Origin: Apostichopus japonicus | Taxonomy: Eukaryota; Echinodermata; Holothuroidea; Aspidochirotida; Stichopodidae | Direction: 5' to 3' | Assembly (NCBI RefSeq): GCF_037975245.1 | Contig: NC_092563.1 | Location: forward strand, 20,601,094-20,660,593 | DNA: 59,500 nt | Shown: piece after piece, positions 29,822-41,668 of the stretch | How positions within the stretch are numbered: position 1 is the stretch's first letter | How the letters are laid out: each line of letters begins with the position of its first letter | Notes under the pieces: generated by a model | What the model was told of the DNA's origin: nothing | The model's database searches: none | What the model saw: the letters and a program-made list of their open reading frames with translations, nothing else | Position numbers and translations under genes: made by a program

Positions 29822-32800
29822 GTAGGTATTGGGCGATGTATTGCAACAGAGTAGACCATGAGAAAAGGAACGGTGCAATCTATCACAATATGATGCTAAA
29901 TAAACAATAGAGAATCTGAGAGAATGGTATTCAAGCACAGCAGCGATCACAATTCCAAAAAGCAAAAAAAAAAAAAAAAATTCTCAAAGAAAATTGAAAA
30001 TGTAAATAAACTGTAAACAAGTCAAGAATGTGATTATGTATTAGGCGGTTAAAGCTGGGATGTCAGGTAACATTTAAGCATCAATCATTATTAAACTTTT
30101 CAATGAATAATACGCTAACGATTTTTTTCGATCATTTTCAAACTGATTTCACCTTTAAATGAAGGCGTCAGTGACCATATTCGTTCATGTAGCTCTAGTC
30201 GTCTGCAAGCTGACTGAACAGTCGACCTGGAACCCATCGTCGATGGATTGATGACATGAACATTCCTTGGTATTATCGCATTATAAAGAAGTACAGATGT
30301 ATTCCAAACCAAAAATATTAAAGATTAAAGCCTTTTCATGCGTTTGTTTGTATTTGTTTTGTTTATATTTTACTGTTCAAAGGCCGTATTTTCTACAGTC
30401 ACGGAGAAGATCAAGTGGCGATAAGACAATTTGTTTACCATGGCCTAAAAATGTTTCAAGAAGGTGTGCTTTTTGTTAAAGTCAGCGAAGAAGCTCGCCA
30501 TCTTTGTGACGCTTTCGGAAAGGATGACAGTCCCATTGAACCCACACATCTGTTAACATTGGCGTCTGGTAACATCATGTCCATCCTTAACTTTGGCAAA
30601 AGGTTAGTTTCAATCTTTGACAAATCTCTGGGCAATGTTTGACAAATATGACAATCTACTAAACGATTTCAAAAGCGCACGTAACTGGAAGATTCTTAAG
30701 ACATTATCTCCATGCGCAAATGGGTGTTAAAATAGGCAATAAAAGGACTTAAAGTATTTGGAGGATAATTATCACCTAATTTACTTCATTATTATCTTAC
30801 ATGTCTCATAGTCTCATATATGCACTTCGTCTACCAGAGCGTAATAAGGAGGGCAGTGACCTTGTAGAGAGTTGTTGGGGACGCAGTGCAAGCATTTTAC
30901 CAGTTCTTAGGCTAGGGTAGATCGGAATACGTATGCAAAGGAGACACATAAGTATCGTTATTCATAAATAACTAAATCAGTATGATTGAGGGTTCGTAAA
31001 CGCTGTTGTTACTTTCCTTTATTCTATGATTCAGATACGATTATAATGATCAGAACATCATTCAATTGATGGAATCTTTTGACTATCTCCATTTGGCGTT
31101 GGACCCAACCAATCCTGTTCATCAATTCCCTTGGCTGTATGAAACCTTCTGGTATAGAAAGCTGAAACAGTCACAAGAGTTCGTTCGAGATTTTATCCAA
31201 GATGAGATCAAAGAACATCAAGCTAATTTCGATCCCGATCATCCAAAGGATTTCATCGATCTTTATTTGAAAAGGATCACAAAAGATGATGATTTATTCC
31301 TGGTTGAGAGGGCTTGGTATACCATTAAGGATGTGTTTAGCTCGTCGTCAAACCCTACTGCCGCTGGCTTGCAGTGGATGATAGCTTTGATATGTCTCCA
31401 TCAGGATATGCAGCAAAAGGTAGAATTATTATCATTATAATATATATGCAACGACAGTCAAATGACATTTGGTTGCCTTGTATAGCATATCATATAGTCT
31501 TTTAAATTCTAAGGAGTCAGAATGTACTTTTTAAGAGTGTCAATAATCTTGATGACGTCTGGAGTCCTAAGTTCCACGTTTACCAAGAAATTTAAATAGT
31601 TGTTTTGTCAATGCAATTAATATATATAATGCAATCAATATGTTTGAAATGTTAAGAACATAGAATGGCATTATCATGAAAACATGAGACAAAAGTCGGT
31701 CAGGTTTAGACAGTCAGGACGTCATCCGTCCAACTGAGATAACCACTCGTCTCCGGATTCCAATCAATCAGACTGCTTTTTCCCTGTATATATTAAGACA
31801 GACTTTGAATGAAATGTACTAACACAACCATATCGTAGAAAGGGTTTTGTACTTTCTATCTCCCAGGTATATCAACTGCAAGGCTGCCATAATTCTATAT
31901 CCTGTCTAAGATTCGCACTTATAGATCGGAAAGTTCTAGGCATATATCATCTCATATATAGTCTATATATCCGTTTGTCCAATCCTTCATTTAGATCTAT
32001 GGTTTCGAATGTTGTTTCTTCCATCCATGACAAACCTAGTTTTCCTCAGGAAGCAGCTTCACGTTGAAGACATGATCTAGTCCTGACTACCACTCTCGTC
32101 GGCACTCGGCACTATTAGCAAGTTCCAATTTTGCCCCATTTTATAACTCCACAGACGCTGTATGATAAATAGGGTATATATTTCAATATGGGTCTTTGGA
32201 ACGAAACCAATTCCTTCTAACTGCGTTATTCATAGGGCCTTAACGATGTGTCTCTGACGCGGCCATTTAATGCTATATATAATGCCTAGCATTTGGATAC
32301 CCCTCAGTCTATAGGAGGTCGCTATGGTTACACCCTTCTGACTGGATCTAATACGCGAGTTATTCCAGCCGCAAGAAACCCAATACGGGAAATTATATGT
32401 TACACTCATTTACATTCATGCATTGTTTCTGCCAAATTTTATCAAATTATTCGATTTGAGAAGAATAAAGTAAGAAATAATTTTTTCCTGATAACTGGTT
32501 TGAATGGCCACAGCAGATTCAATTGATAGCTTTTACTTGAATGATGCAGCTTTGTAAGCTCAGATTTTATTGGTAAACCCTGAATCTCTTCTCTATTTTC
32601 TTGGTATAGATTCTCGAAGAAGTAGAGGCCGTCATTGGTCTTGAAAAGCTCCCCGCTTTTGAAGATCTTCACAAAATGCCTTTTACGCATGCGTTCATGA
32701 AAGAGATATTACGGTACAGAACCGTCGTTCCATTCGGCACAAGGGAGGTTGTTCGTGACGTCACGATCAATGGCTACCATATTCCAAAGGGATCACGTGT

Positions 32801-34475
32801 TTATCTCAACTACTGGGCTGCAGAAAGAGACCCAGATCTTTGGCACAACCCAGATCAGTTCATGCCAGAGCGGTTTCTGTCATCCGATGGGAAAACTGTC
32901 TTAAAACATAAACATCACATTCCGCTTGGGATCGGTAAGTGGTGGCATTTATAAACATATGATCAATATGCTATAACGGGGAAAGGGAAGGAAGTTTGGA
33001 AGAAGGGTGGGGTTTGTTTATACAATATTGTCATCATAAGAGATAAAAAAGTGGCCAATGATTAGATTAATAGTTTAAAGCATCGAATAACGCATCAAGC
33101 CCAAAACACGGCAAACAGAAAGTTGGCCAAAAATTAAAAATGTGCGCAAAGGCAACATACTCCTGTATGTGCATAGAATCATGTCCATGAATTTGACATT
33201 TATTTTTACCTCTTTTAACTGACCGTTACGTCACAATGGTTTCATGATAACGCCCGAATACTTGAAATTTGAAATTTCCTCCATTCTACTATTGCACCCC
33301 AATCTCCTCCAAAACCCCTTTTCCCATTGATACACATATAAACTTGTAATATAAATCGACGCTCTTTGTTTAGAATGGTTGAATAGTGTGTCCAAAGATA
33401 CATTCACCTCTGATATCCCTGGCTTGCGGAGGGCTTGTAACTCTACTACGCACTACATATGGGTTGGCGATATAATGCCACGTGGGCAATGATATATTCT
33501 GTATTTTTATATGTATTCTTTACTACATACTCTATATGGTCTTTTTTATAAAAATATGATCTTGAAACGTAAACTGTCGTTTGGGATTTTTTATTAAGCT
33601 GCTTACATACAGTGGAAGTAATTATGCAAAGAATAAACATTGTTTCGGCAGTATTTTGCCTCCAAGCATTTATTAATCGAAACTGACCTACTTGTAAAAC
33701 TCACGTCTAAGAATTTTTACCTAAAGTATGAGTCTGTACTTAGCGAACATGTTCTGGCAAATATAGTATATGGCCAGGCGCTCCGAATCAGAACGATTGA
33801 ATCGTACGATTCCTTTTATACAGAAGAGAATACAAAGAAAATGTAAATCACTTTGAATGTAACTTTGGTTGAAAGTTAAGGTTAAGGTAAAGGAAATGTA
33901 CCTAAAAGTGATCGAGAGTGTGTCGAAACAAACAAGAAAATACAGGCATCCCTTGTGGTTATTCGCAACCCCGTCTTCCACCTTTACAAAAAATCATCAA
34001 CAAACCTTTACCTATCTTACTGTGTTGTCTGCAACTTTCAAGAATAGTTTCAAGAGCCCCCCTCCACCTCCCCCTCCCCCTCCCAGCTGTCATTTACGGA
34101 CAACCCCCGAATTTAATTCTCTATTATTGCCTTTAAGATTTGACTGTACTATTTCTTTTTAATAAATTATTTTAGATCGTATTTATAGTAAGCCGTGTGT
34201 CCTGAGACTATTTCATTTCTATTTCACTTATATTTACATTTCATTTATATTTCATGATATATTATTCCTTTCATTTCTATTTTTTCTTCTCAGGGCACCG
34301 TGACTGTATGGGACAGACTATGGCTTTGATGGAAATGTTTCTGTTTGGTACCAACCTTCTCCAGAAATTTCATCTTAAATTCTCTCCTGACGAACCCCCT
34401 CCATCGCTTAGAGGTATCTGTGGAACTGTAGTTGTGGCAGAACAATTTAAGCTAATCGCAACAAAGCGAAACTGA
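29539..34475 (+). CDS. Cytochrome P450 (clan 2-like), five exons
   Basis: Exons 29539-29821, 30383-30602, 31035-31419, 32610-32934 and 34294-34475 join to 464 codons plus stop with consistent GT-AG introns in phases 1, 2, 0 and 1. Haem-thiolate monooxygenase; substrate unknown. Seen: proline-rich hinge GIPPGPW (16-22), helix C HGEDQVAIRQF (101-111) where the usual Trp is Gln105, FGKRYDY, I-helix VFSSSSNPTAAGLQW (268-282) lacking the usual acid-Thr pair, K-helix ExxR at 328-331, IPKGSRVYLNYWAAERDP, PERF (382-385) and haem loop LGIGHRDCMG with Cys409. Odd: no N-terminal membrane anchor; it begins MGSSLSSQ, an N-myristoylation-like start. An in-frame TAG lies two codons upstream, but TTTTATCCTTAG just before the ATG could be an acceptor from a missing anchor exon. 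Expressed function is uncertain because of the altered I-helix. Confidence 0.85.
29822..30382 (+). other. P450 intron 1
   Basis: Intron with an A17-type run near 29965. Nothing else recognised. Confidence 0.7.
30383..30602 (+). CDS. P450 exon 2
   Basis: Acceptor TTCAAAG|GC gives GRIFYSHGEDQVAIRQFVYH, the usual G(I/L)xFSxxG-xxW-xxxR region. A closer AG at 30399 is out of frame. Ends NFGK-AG|GTTAGT in phase 2. Confidence 0.82.
31035..31419 (+). CDS. P450 exon 3
   Basis: Acceptor ATGATTCAG. Encodes RYDYNDQNIIQLMESF through the I-helix to HQDMQQK, ending AAAG|GTAGAA in phase 0. The short frame after the donor is intronic. Confidence 0.88.
31420..32609 (+). other. P450 intron 3
   Basis: Largest-but-one intron. 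Open frames inside it (for example 32293) show no family features; no repeat was recognised. Confidence 0.65.
32610..32934 (+). CDS. P450 exon 4
   Basis: Acceptor TTGGTATAG. Begins ILEEVEAVIG and holds ExxR, the PKGSRVYLNYWA strand and PERF. Ends HHIPLGI-G|GTAAGT in phase 1. Confidence 0.9.
32935..34293 (+). other. P450 intron 4
   Basis: AT-rich intron with a C-rich CCTCCACCTCCCCCTCCC tract near 34060 and a TTTCATTTATATTTC-type repeat before the acceptor. No coding features seen. Confidence 0.65.
34294..34475 (+). CDS. P450 exon 5
   Basis: Acceptor TTCTTCTCAG after a long pyrimidine tract. Encodes GHRDCMGQTMALMEMFLF with the haem-ligand cysteine, PPPSLRG and the terminal LIATKRN, then TGA. 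Confidence 0.92.
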
Positions 34476-34683
34476 TAAGTCTAACGCAGTACGCATTTGC
34501 ATTGATTCCCTCGCCGGTGGTTTTTTCCCTTCACATTAATGTTCATTGATTGTTCTCTCTTATTATTATAAGAGTTATGAGGTGTTTTCTCTTTCAAGAA
34601 TTTTCTTTTCACTTAGACATAATTTCTTGTTTCTTGGATTCAAATGTATCCGTTTGGACTATAGGGATTTTTGTCAGAACAAT

Positions 34684-34755
34684 TCAACACACACACACAA
34701 AACCCCCCCCCCCCCCCAAAAAAAAAAAGAAAAAAAAAAGAAAGAAAGAAAAACA
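34684..34755. repeat. CA, poly-C, poly-A low-complexity block
   Basis: ACACACACA, a run of about 17 C, then A-rich AAAAAG units. The second copy at 45567-45634 has a shorter C run, one of the few differences between the duplicated units. Confidence 0.9.
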
Positions 34756-34799
34756 GGTTCACCGGCATATCTCTTGTTTAATAACTTGATTGATTGTGT

Positions 34800-37295
34800 G
34801 TAATCCAGTGACCTTTTTCATCAATAGACAATTACCATATGTTATGGTATCATTCCACACAAACAAAAAGGTATACTAACGTCAACTTCCATTTTCTGCA
34901 ATTCTTAACCCAGGGCAATTAATTGCTTCTTGTATGTTGGCCTTTTTTTTGCCTGTTATATCTAAACTTGTATTCCAAAATGAAGATGTTTGGAAGATTG
35001 ATTGTTCTTCCATATGGATATATTGTTTAAGTTGGTATAAACAATAGTATTTAATCTAATCATTTCACTAAAATATGAGTGACTGGTTCGTAAAAAGTCA
35101 TGAATTTCGTACGTTTTTGGAGGTTTCTCTTTTGCCTGTTGTATGTATGTATGTGTGTAAGTTTTCAATATACACCGGGTGGGGGTACAACAACATATAA
35201 ATATTTTATAACAACGGTTAAAACCAGGTTGTATGTGATGATTCTCATGATATATGTTTTGGGAGGTTTGCAACTAATGTATTTGATGTCAGCATATATC
35301 GGTCTAAAACTATTTAAATTTCGTGTCAATGTATATTTTGTGTCAACCTATAGTTATTTCAAAATAGCTATCCTTATCCGTTGTGCAAAATATATGTATT
35401 TGGTGTCACACAGATTTGTATGTTGATCTCATTAATTTCACAAACGTTTCCATATCAGTGTACTTGAGGTGAGTAGGAGGTGAGTGAGAGGTGGATGGTG
35501 AGGGTAAGGGGGGGGGGGAGGTTGTTGCGCATAACGGCTAGTTCTTTGCCATTGGAATAAATGGGTTATTTTGCTCTTTTTGGCTGCACATTAACGGACG
35601 GGTAAAATCCATGTCTTCTCTTGCTTTTCATATATCTGGGCGGGGGGGGGGGACTCACTAGGAGAGTCACCAGAGCCCAAAGACATGATTATGGCGATTG
35701 TAGCTAAGCATAACAGTTCTTATCAAATGTATTATAGATCACACAGAATGATCATATCGCTGGTTACTTTCAGATTGTCTGTTCAATGAACGTCCACGAC
35801 AAACAGTGACATTATTATGGTATCAGGATTTCATGGGCTTTCCATCATGTTTTATGTATGTATTGATGTCTTTGACTGACTTGAGCTCATCCCCAGAACA
35901 CATCATAGTAACTGGATGTTAATATATCAAAATCCCGATAATGTACAGTTTATGTATCTATCCTCACTTCTTGCTCTCATTAAATACACAAACAATTGCA
36001 AAGGTTATCAACCGATATACATCGACCAGTAAGCCTTCCGATATTCAAATGTGAAATGTTTGACAATTCATGGGCGTCAGTGCGGGGAAGAGGTGGGGGT
36101 AGGGGGTGGGGAGTGGGGATTCTGATGGAAAATCAAAGCAGTAAAATATCAAAAGAACCAAACAATGCACTCTTTCGTTAAAAGTACACGTTTCACTTTG
36201 TTAAAACAACGCAAAGGATAATAAAGAGTTACTGAATCGTAAAATTATAATCACATATCCGTATAAGTATCTAATTACAAATCAGTTTTTTTACACCGAT
36301 TGAAAGTGATCCACCATAAAGTGTATAAACTTTACAATAAGGATTATGAAATCGCAGCTATATATACATGAAGCCAAGGTTACTTCGATAGATCGATGAC
36401 ATGCTATGCTGATTCTCCAATGTATAGAACTACCAGCATTTTCAAAACTTCGTACCAGGAAACGGTTCGTGTAATCAGAGCTACAACTCCGTTTCTCAAA
36501 GTAACAAGGAGATGATACAAGACACCATAAAATGACAAGAAACAAGTAAACTCTTGACCCGAATAAGTGATACCGTATTGACTATAGATTTAGTTGGTAA
36601 CAAAGGAGACTAATAACGCATAAAGTTACGAAAGTATAATCTACATCTATTATATTTCCTGTTTCTAATTTGTAACAATCATAAGTTAAACAAATACCTA
36701 TTGTATTCATTTGAAAGGCTAACTGATGAATTATAGTTCAAATATATCTAGACGGGTTTGCAACGTGAAAACTTATTTATTTTGAAGGATCTCTTTGCTA
36801 AGAAGGTACATATCTTTTACGCCCTACATATATCGAGGCGCAACTAAAACTGTAGAAAAGTTATAAATTAGGTTGAAGAGACTAGGATAGTTACCCACTA
36901 AAATTCAGTTGATGGTTATGTACATCAAAGATAAAATGAAATACATAGGTTAGTACAAACAAAGAACAATTTTCTTATCGTGTTATATTTTGTCTCAAAT
37001 TTATATATCTGCAGTATGATTACAATGCATGTGCCTTTTTAACTTACATTCTGAAGGTTTATAGACAATAACAGTCATAGCGTAGTTTTTTCCCTTATAT
37101 ATACCAAATTTTTTACCCAAGTGCAAACGTCATTATATAGAAGCAATATAATTTCTGGTAAATTTATCAATGTTTGAACAAAAAGTTGTTTTTCTGAGAT
37201 AAAAGTCAGGTTTAACTAGTTCGTAGAAACCCTAAATGTTTCCTATCCTCTTGTTGGCAAATTTCTGTGTACTTCCGTTACATTTGACCTGTTTT
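34800..37295. other. Unit A left part, nothing recognised
   Basis: Duplicated at 45684-48178. AT-rich, with G-rich tracts near 35505, 35640 and 36090. Open frames of 61-108 codons show no motifs, signal peptides or splice patterns that support a gene. Confidence 0.4.
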
Positions 37296-37385
37296 AAATA
37301 TAAAATAACAATACAAATAAAACAAACCTGTAAGCAAACTGCTTATCTACTTATGAGCCTGTGTAAGAGAATGTGTAAAAGTAAG

Positions 37386-37420
37386 TGACGTTTTGATCCT
37401 AGCAGGATCTTCTCAGAGGC
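37386..37420 (-). ncRNA. Decayed hammerhead-like motif (family A, unit A)
   Basis: Minus strand: GCCT, CTGAGA (one base lost from CUGANGA), GATCCTGCTAGGATC stem, AAAACGTC where GAAA is mutated. Probably inactive. Repeated at 48270-48304. Confidence 0.45.
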
Positions 37421-37727
37421 TAAATGACAAGTAACGTAAACTACAAGGGACAACATACAAGCACACAAAATACAGATAGGTAAATGAGCAAGGTAAACAC
37501 AAAAGAGATCGATGTAAGAGGATAAGTTGACAAAGGGTGGAGAGAAGAAAGAAAAGAAAGGAACTAATAGGGGGAAGAGGAATACACTTTAGAAGGACAA
37601 AGAGAAGGTAAGGGAGGAAATAAGCTGCAGAAGGACGAAGACATGAAAGTGTGGAGAAAAGAGTTGGGAGAGAGCTAAGATAAGAGGGAGACAGAGGGAG
37701 AACAAGAGGGTGGGAGCAGAAGAGAGG

Positions 37728-37880
37728 TTAGGCATGTCCTTCCTGAATGTTGAGCCCATGAGGTTGAATGGTGCAAAGGCGTTGCATCCACATTCCTTCT
37801 CTCTCTCTGCTGAGTCGTACTAGGCCAGGACGGCTACCTAAGATTTCCATCCCATGTAGGGACATGTCAATAATGGTATG
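37728..37880 (-). pseudogene. C-terminal piece of Penelope-like endonuclease ORF (unit A)
   Basis: Reads NHTIIDMSLHGMEILGSRPG, RLSREREGMW and IQPHGLNIQEGHA then stop. It is the continuation of the ORF at 39322-39730 and is cut from it by the foldback-like insertion. Same at 48612-48764. Confidence 0.78.
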
Positions 37881-37890
37881 GTTGGGAAGG

Positions 37891-39321
37891 AAGCAGGACA
37901 CTTCGCCCAACAACCATTTCGCCCAACTGCCATTTCGCCCAACCTTACCATTTCGCCCAACCAGCCTGGTCATTTCGCCCAACCAGCCTGGTCATTTCGC
38001 CCAACCAGCATGGTCATTTCGCCCAACCAGCCTGGTCATTTCGCCCAACCTTGATTAAATATGATACTTGAAAAGTAAACGTTGGGGGTTAGGTTTGATA
38101 GTAAACGTTCGAATATTAAGGAATATTAAGGAAACTTGAAGTCCTTTTCTTTGTATAACTTTAGTAAGGAAACGTTACAGAATACGAACCGAATATTAAG
38201 GAATCTTGAGGATGGATCAGTGTTTTAGGGGTTAGGTTTGATAGGTTTGATAGTAAACGGTCGGGAATTGTTAACGTTACGGGATACGAACCGAGTATTA
38301 AGGAAACTTGAAGTCGTGGTTAAATTGATTAGGCCTACATATGTGATTACATATGTGGTTACATTGATAAATATTACGGACGGGTTTTATATATATATTG
38401 TTTTTCACTTAACGTTCCGGAATTGTTAGTCAGTAGGATGGACCAGTATTTTAGGGGTTAGGTTCCTCAAATATGCAAACGGCTCTTCTTAGGGCCACTT
38501 AATGCTCCAGAAAAAGACAACTATTCAGTTCCTCAAACATGCCGATTCTCCTTTGTTTTTATAATAACATAACTTCCATATAATAATAATAATAATAATA
38601 TAACTACCAATAATATAACCCAAAATAAATCAAATTGAACTAGTGAAATAGAAACGGTTATATTATTCCACAACGGTTCCCCTTTGTTTGTATAATATTA
38701 TAACTTCCAAAAAATAACAATATAACTTCCAATAATTTAACCCAAAATAAATAAAATTGAATTAGTGAAATAGAAACGGTTATATTATTCCACACCGATT
38801 CCCCTTTGTTTATATAATAATATAACTTCCATATAATAATAATAATAATATAACTACCAATAATATAACCCAAAATAAATCAAATTGAACTATTGAAATA
38901 GAAACGGTTATATTATTCCACACCGATTCCCCTTTGTTTGTATAATAATATAACTTCCATTGTATGCGTAAACGCCTAAAGTAGTGTAATCCTCCCATTA
39001 TACCCGAAATAACTGCTCAGACTCCGATCGATATCGAGCGGACTTCACTTTATTTACCTATTACGAAGTAACCTTACCCAAAATAAATCAAATTGAACTG
39101 GTGAAATAGAAAAAGTAATATTATTCTGACTGAATATTAGTAAAAATAAGGTTGGGCGAAATGACCAACACGGTTGGGCGAAATGACCAACACGGTTGGG
39201 CGAACTGACCATGCTGGTTGGGCGAAATGACCAACGCGGTTGGGCGAAATGACCAGGCTGGTTGGGCGAAATGGCAGTTGGGCGAAATGGTTGTTGGGCG
39301 AAGTGACTCGCAAGCTTAAGC
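37891..39321. mobile_element. Foldback-like element, 1431 bp (unit A)
   Basis: Both ends are inverted arrays of a roughly 22-bp unit around TTTCGCCCAACCAGCCTGGT (left, 37898-38053) and its complement (right, 39151-39306). The outermost order ACTTCGCCCAAC, CATTTCGCCCAACTGC is mirrored at both ends. Flanked by the 10-bp direct repeat GTTGGGAAGG (37881-37890, 39322-39331). The interior holds TTAAGGAA-type repeats and a tandem array of about 130 bp. No ORF for a transposase. Architecture resembles foldback/TU elements. Confidence 0.82.
38545..39135. repeat. Interior tandem repeat of the foldback-like element, about 130-bp unit
   Basis: About 3.5 units sharing TATAACTTCCATATAATAAT, ACCCAAAATAAATCAAATTG and GAAACGGTTATATTATTCC. 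Same at 49429-50019. Confidence 0.88.
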
Positions 39322-39730
39322 GTTGGGAAGGTTAAAGTGTTCTCCAACCGGGGTCTCGCACTTCATGGTGTTGACTGTGGATAAGTGACCATAGAACCGC
39401 TTATAGAAGGTGGGTTTGGTTTCACTAACATACTGGATGCCGCAACTCTACAAGAGATCAGATAGATGACATTATAGGTTGTGCAAGTGATGTGACCCAT
39501 TGCGTGAGTTGTGCGTGAGTTGGGTGCTGTAGCTTGTAATGGAATTGGATTCAACAATGTGGTGGCTGCAGAGGGTGCATCTCGAAGTACGATCACATTT
39601 GAAAGTACCATGCTGAATATGTGTAGGGTTAGACGTTAGAAATGGAACAACAGCACGCACTATAAGGTCCCGTAGGTTGCGTGGACGTCTGTAGGCAATT
39701 AATGAGTTTTTCAGAGACGGCTCGTTAGAG
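39322..39730 (-). pseudogene. Penelope-like GIY-YIG region (unit A)
   Basis: Zinc-type cluster CDRTSRCTLCSHHI followed by YNVIYLISC and YVSETKPTFYKRFYGHLS in a shifted frame. Ends HFNLPN at the insertion point. The ORF is therefore both frameshifted and interrupted. Same at 50206-50614. Confidence 0.78.
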
Positions 39731-39734
39731 TCTA

Positions 39735-40880
39735 TCTAAAGTAAGGACAATGTTGCCGTTGTTCGTGGTGATTTGCTGAAGAGGACGAAGATTTTGGTGA
39801 AATATAAACATCCAAAAGGAGCTTGTCGTCGCAATCTATTTCTTTTTTACTACAATGATTGCCGATGTAGATGATCTGGATAGGGAGCGGACTCTCTTGG
39901 ATGGCTTCATGCACACTTATGGCACTATTGCCCTGTTAATAAGTTTTTTTTAAATATTTTTTTTTTTATAAATTATATGTATGACAAATGAAAGAGGAAT
40001 TGTTAGAGCAAATACGACGAAGACGAAGTGCTTGACTTTAGGCAATTCCAGACTTGCAGTGGCGGGCATTGCAGCTAGAAGAATGTAGATACTGTTGTAC
40101 TAACCTGGTATTTTTGTACACAACATTTTGATGCTTGATTTTTATTATTCTTAGAACAGTACTACACAAACAACATATTTTCAGTTTATGCCAATACATG
40201 TCCTTTTACATTACTGTATTACTATAGTAGTAAATAACAAGAGGTGGCTGTAGTAGATGTAGATATATCTATGTACTTATAATGTAGTCTACTTATACCA
40301 CCGTGGGGTCCGTGGCACTAACCTGTAATAGTAATAGCTATAACGCAATCTCGTGAACTGATGGCGATGTTTGTGAATTTCGTGAGATCAAATGTTGAAC
40401 AGCGCCCATGACAACCACGTAGGTTTAGACAATAACGGAACTTCAGATAGCAACGACAGTTTAAACCTCAACGTAAGTTTAGACATCGACGTGAGTTTAG
40501 GCACCAACGTGCGTCCTGAAACTCACTTGTTCATGGTCAGTAGTAGCTTTTGTATCAAAGAGGTTAATTTCACGTTTTAATGTATAAGAGTGCTTATAAA
40601 TTTAGTTGGACTGGGCGCAACTGAATAACTTACATGCTGCAAATGCTGTATATAGGCATTCAATATGGTAACATCAATATTAATGCGGATCTACTCCCAT
40701 ATAAAGAAAGACCACAGTATCAAAACTTAAAATGTGCTTTGGAATCAAATTAATAGTATAATTATGAAGAAGTGAGTGTGAAACAAAATTTAGGAAGGAA
40801 ATATTGAATATATTCACATTGTGCAAAACAACAAATGTTACATCAATAACATTTGCGGTTTGAATTATATTTTGGTGGTT
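39735..40880. other. Unit A middle part, nothing recognised
   Basis: May include upstream remnants of the Penelope-like element on the minus strand but no RT motif was seen. The 62-codon frame at 40392 (repeating NVSLDIDVSLGTNV) is a short internal repeat. Confidence 0.4.
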
Positions 40881-40884
40881 TGGT

Positions 40885-41076
40885 ATGAATGCTCAGAGTC
40901 TCGGTCTCAAGAAGGGCTGTTCGTCTCGGGGGACGGTGGTGGGGGCGTGGTCATCACTGGGCGTCTTCACTTCCGGTACCAAACAGGGACGTAGAGTTAA
41001 AATAGTAATTGATACAGTTCCATCAAGACGGAAAATCAAACAACACAGAGGGGTGTCCCACTATCAATGGGGTTGA
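40885..41076 (+). CDS. Unrecognised 63-codon ORF (unit A)
   Basis: Plus-strand frame starting MNAQSLGLKKGCSSRG and ending SHYQWG just before the candidate hAT-like repeat. The local GC content is higher than around it (GGGGGACGGTGGTGGGGG). It could be an exon piece or chance; no family recognised. Same at 51769-51960. Confidence 0.2.
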   Translation: MNAQSLGLKKGCSSRGTVVGAWSSLGVFTSGTKQGRRVKIVIDTVPSRRKIKQHRGVSHYQWG

Positions 41077-41080
41077 CGGA

Positions 41081-41668
41081 CTGACCACACAGGCATTTGG
41101 GCATTGCCCGGTGGGCCGGTGGCCCGTTGGGCCGGTGGGCTGGGGAGCTTGGTAAAAATTACAGCCCATTTTAACACTATAGTTAATAGAATACAGATGG
41201 GCTGTGTAGAAATATATTTTTAACTGTGGGAATCAGCTCATGAAATCGGCAATGTTAGTTAGTCTATTAGTTCGTAACAAAAGAACGTGCTTTTGTCAAC
41301 CCGTCCGTGTTAATGGATGTTATTAAGGTTTAAAAAAATCAAGCATGTTGTCACAAAATGCTTGAAAAACTTAATAAAATCCAGTCTAAAACATATATTT
41401 TTGTCTATTTTTGTTCACGTTTTTAACTTTCCTCAGTTAATCAAGTGTTGCCTCTGGAAAATTATTTTGGGGTAATTTTTAAATGATTATTGTAACATAC
41501 TACTACATTGAGAAATATAGCATCATTTTGCATCTATAGGACACCCCCTCCCCTTAGAACCCCTCCACCAGGACGGCGATAATTATTATGTAAATAGCAT
41601 ATCATATGAATAATGGGCCGGTCTAGGTGGAAAATGCCTGGGTCGGTTTTAAGACCCAGTCCGCCTTT
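41081..41668. mobile_element. Candidate hAT-like repeat, 588 bp (unit A)
   Basis: Direct repeat GTTGACGGA at 41072-41080 and 41669-41677 brackets a segment with CAGGCATTTGGGCATTGCCC near the left end and an inverted CAGGCATTTTCC near the right end. A GGGCCGGTGGCCC palindrome lies near the left end. The extreme termini are not clean inverted repeats. Same at 51965-52552. Confidence 0.6.

Larger units (their letters stand above)
37300..39730 (-). mobile_element. Penelope-like element copy 3 (unit A), interrupted
   Basis: Minus strand. GIY-YIG region from about 39730: NSLIAYRRPRNLRDLIVRAV, CDRTSRCTLCSHHI, then YNVIYLISC and, after a frameshift, YVSETKPTFYKRFYGHLS and GEHFNLPN. A 1431-bp insertion follows, then NHTIIDMSLHGMEILGSRPG and RTIQPHGLNIQEG-type C-terminal sequence (37735-37880). 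The 3' part (37300-37730) carries the family-A leader AGCAAACTGCTTATC and a decayed hammerhead-like motif. RT is absent. Confidence 0.82.

Noticed and set aside
35100-35426. 108-codon ORF duplicated at 45981
   Set aside because: Duplicated only because the whole unit is; no recognisable motifs and overlapping frames on the other strand are similarly long.
36090-36115. G-rich tracts as regulatory G-quadruplexes (also 1150, 4715, 35505)
   Set aside because: Common simple-sequence runs in this DNA, no gene context to support a function.
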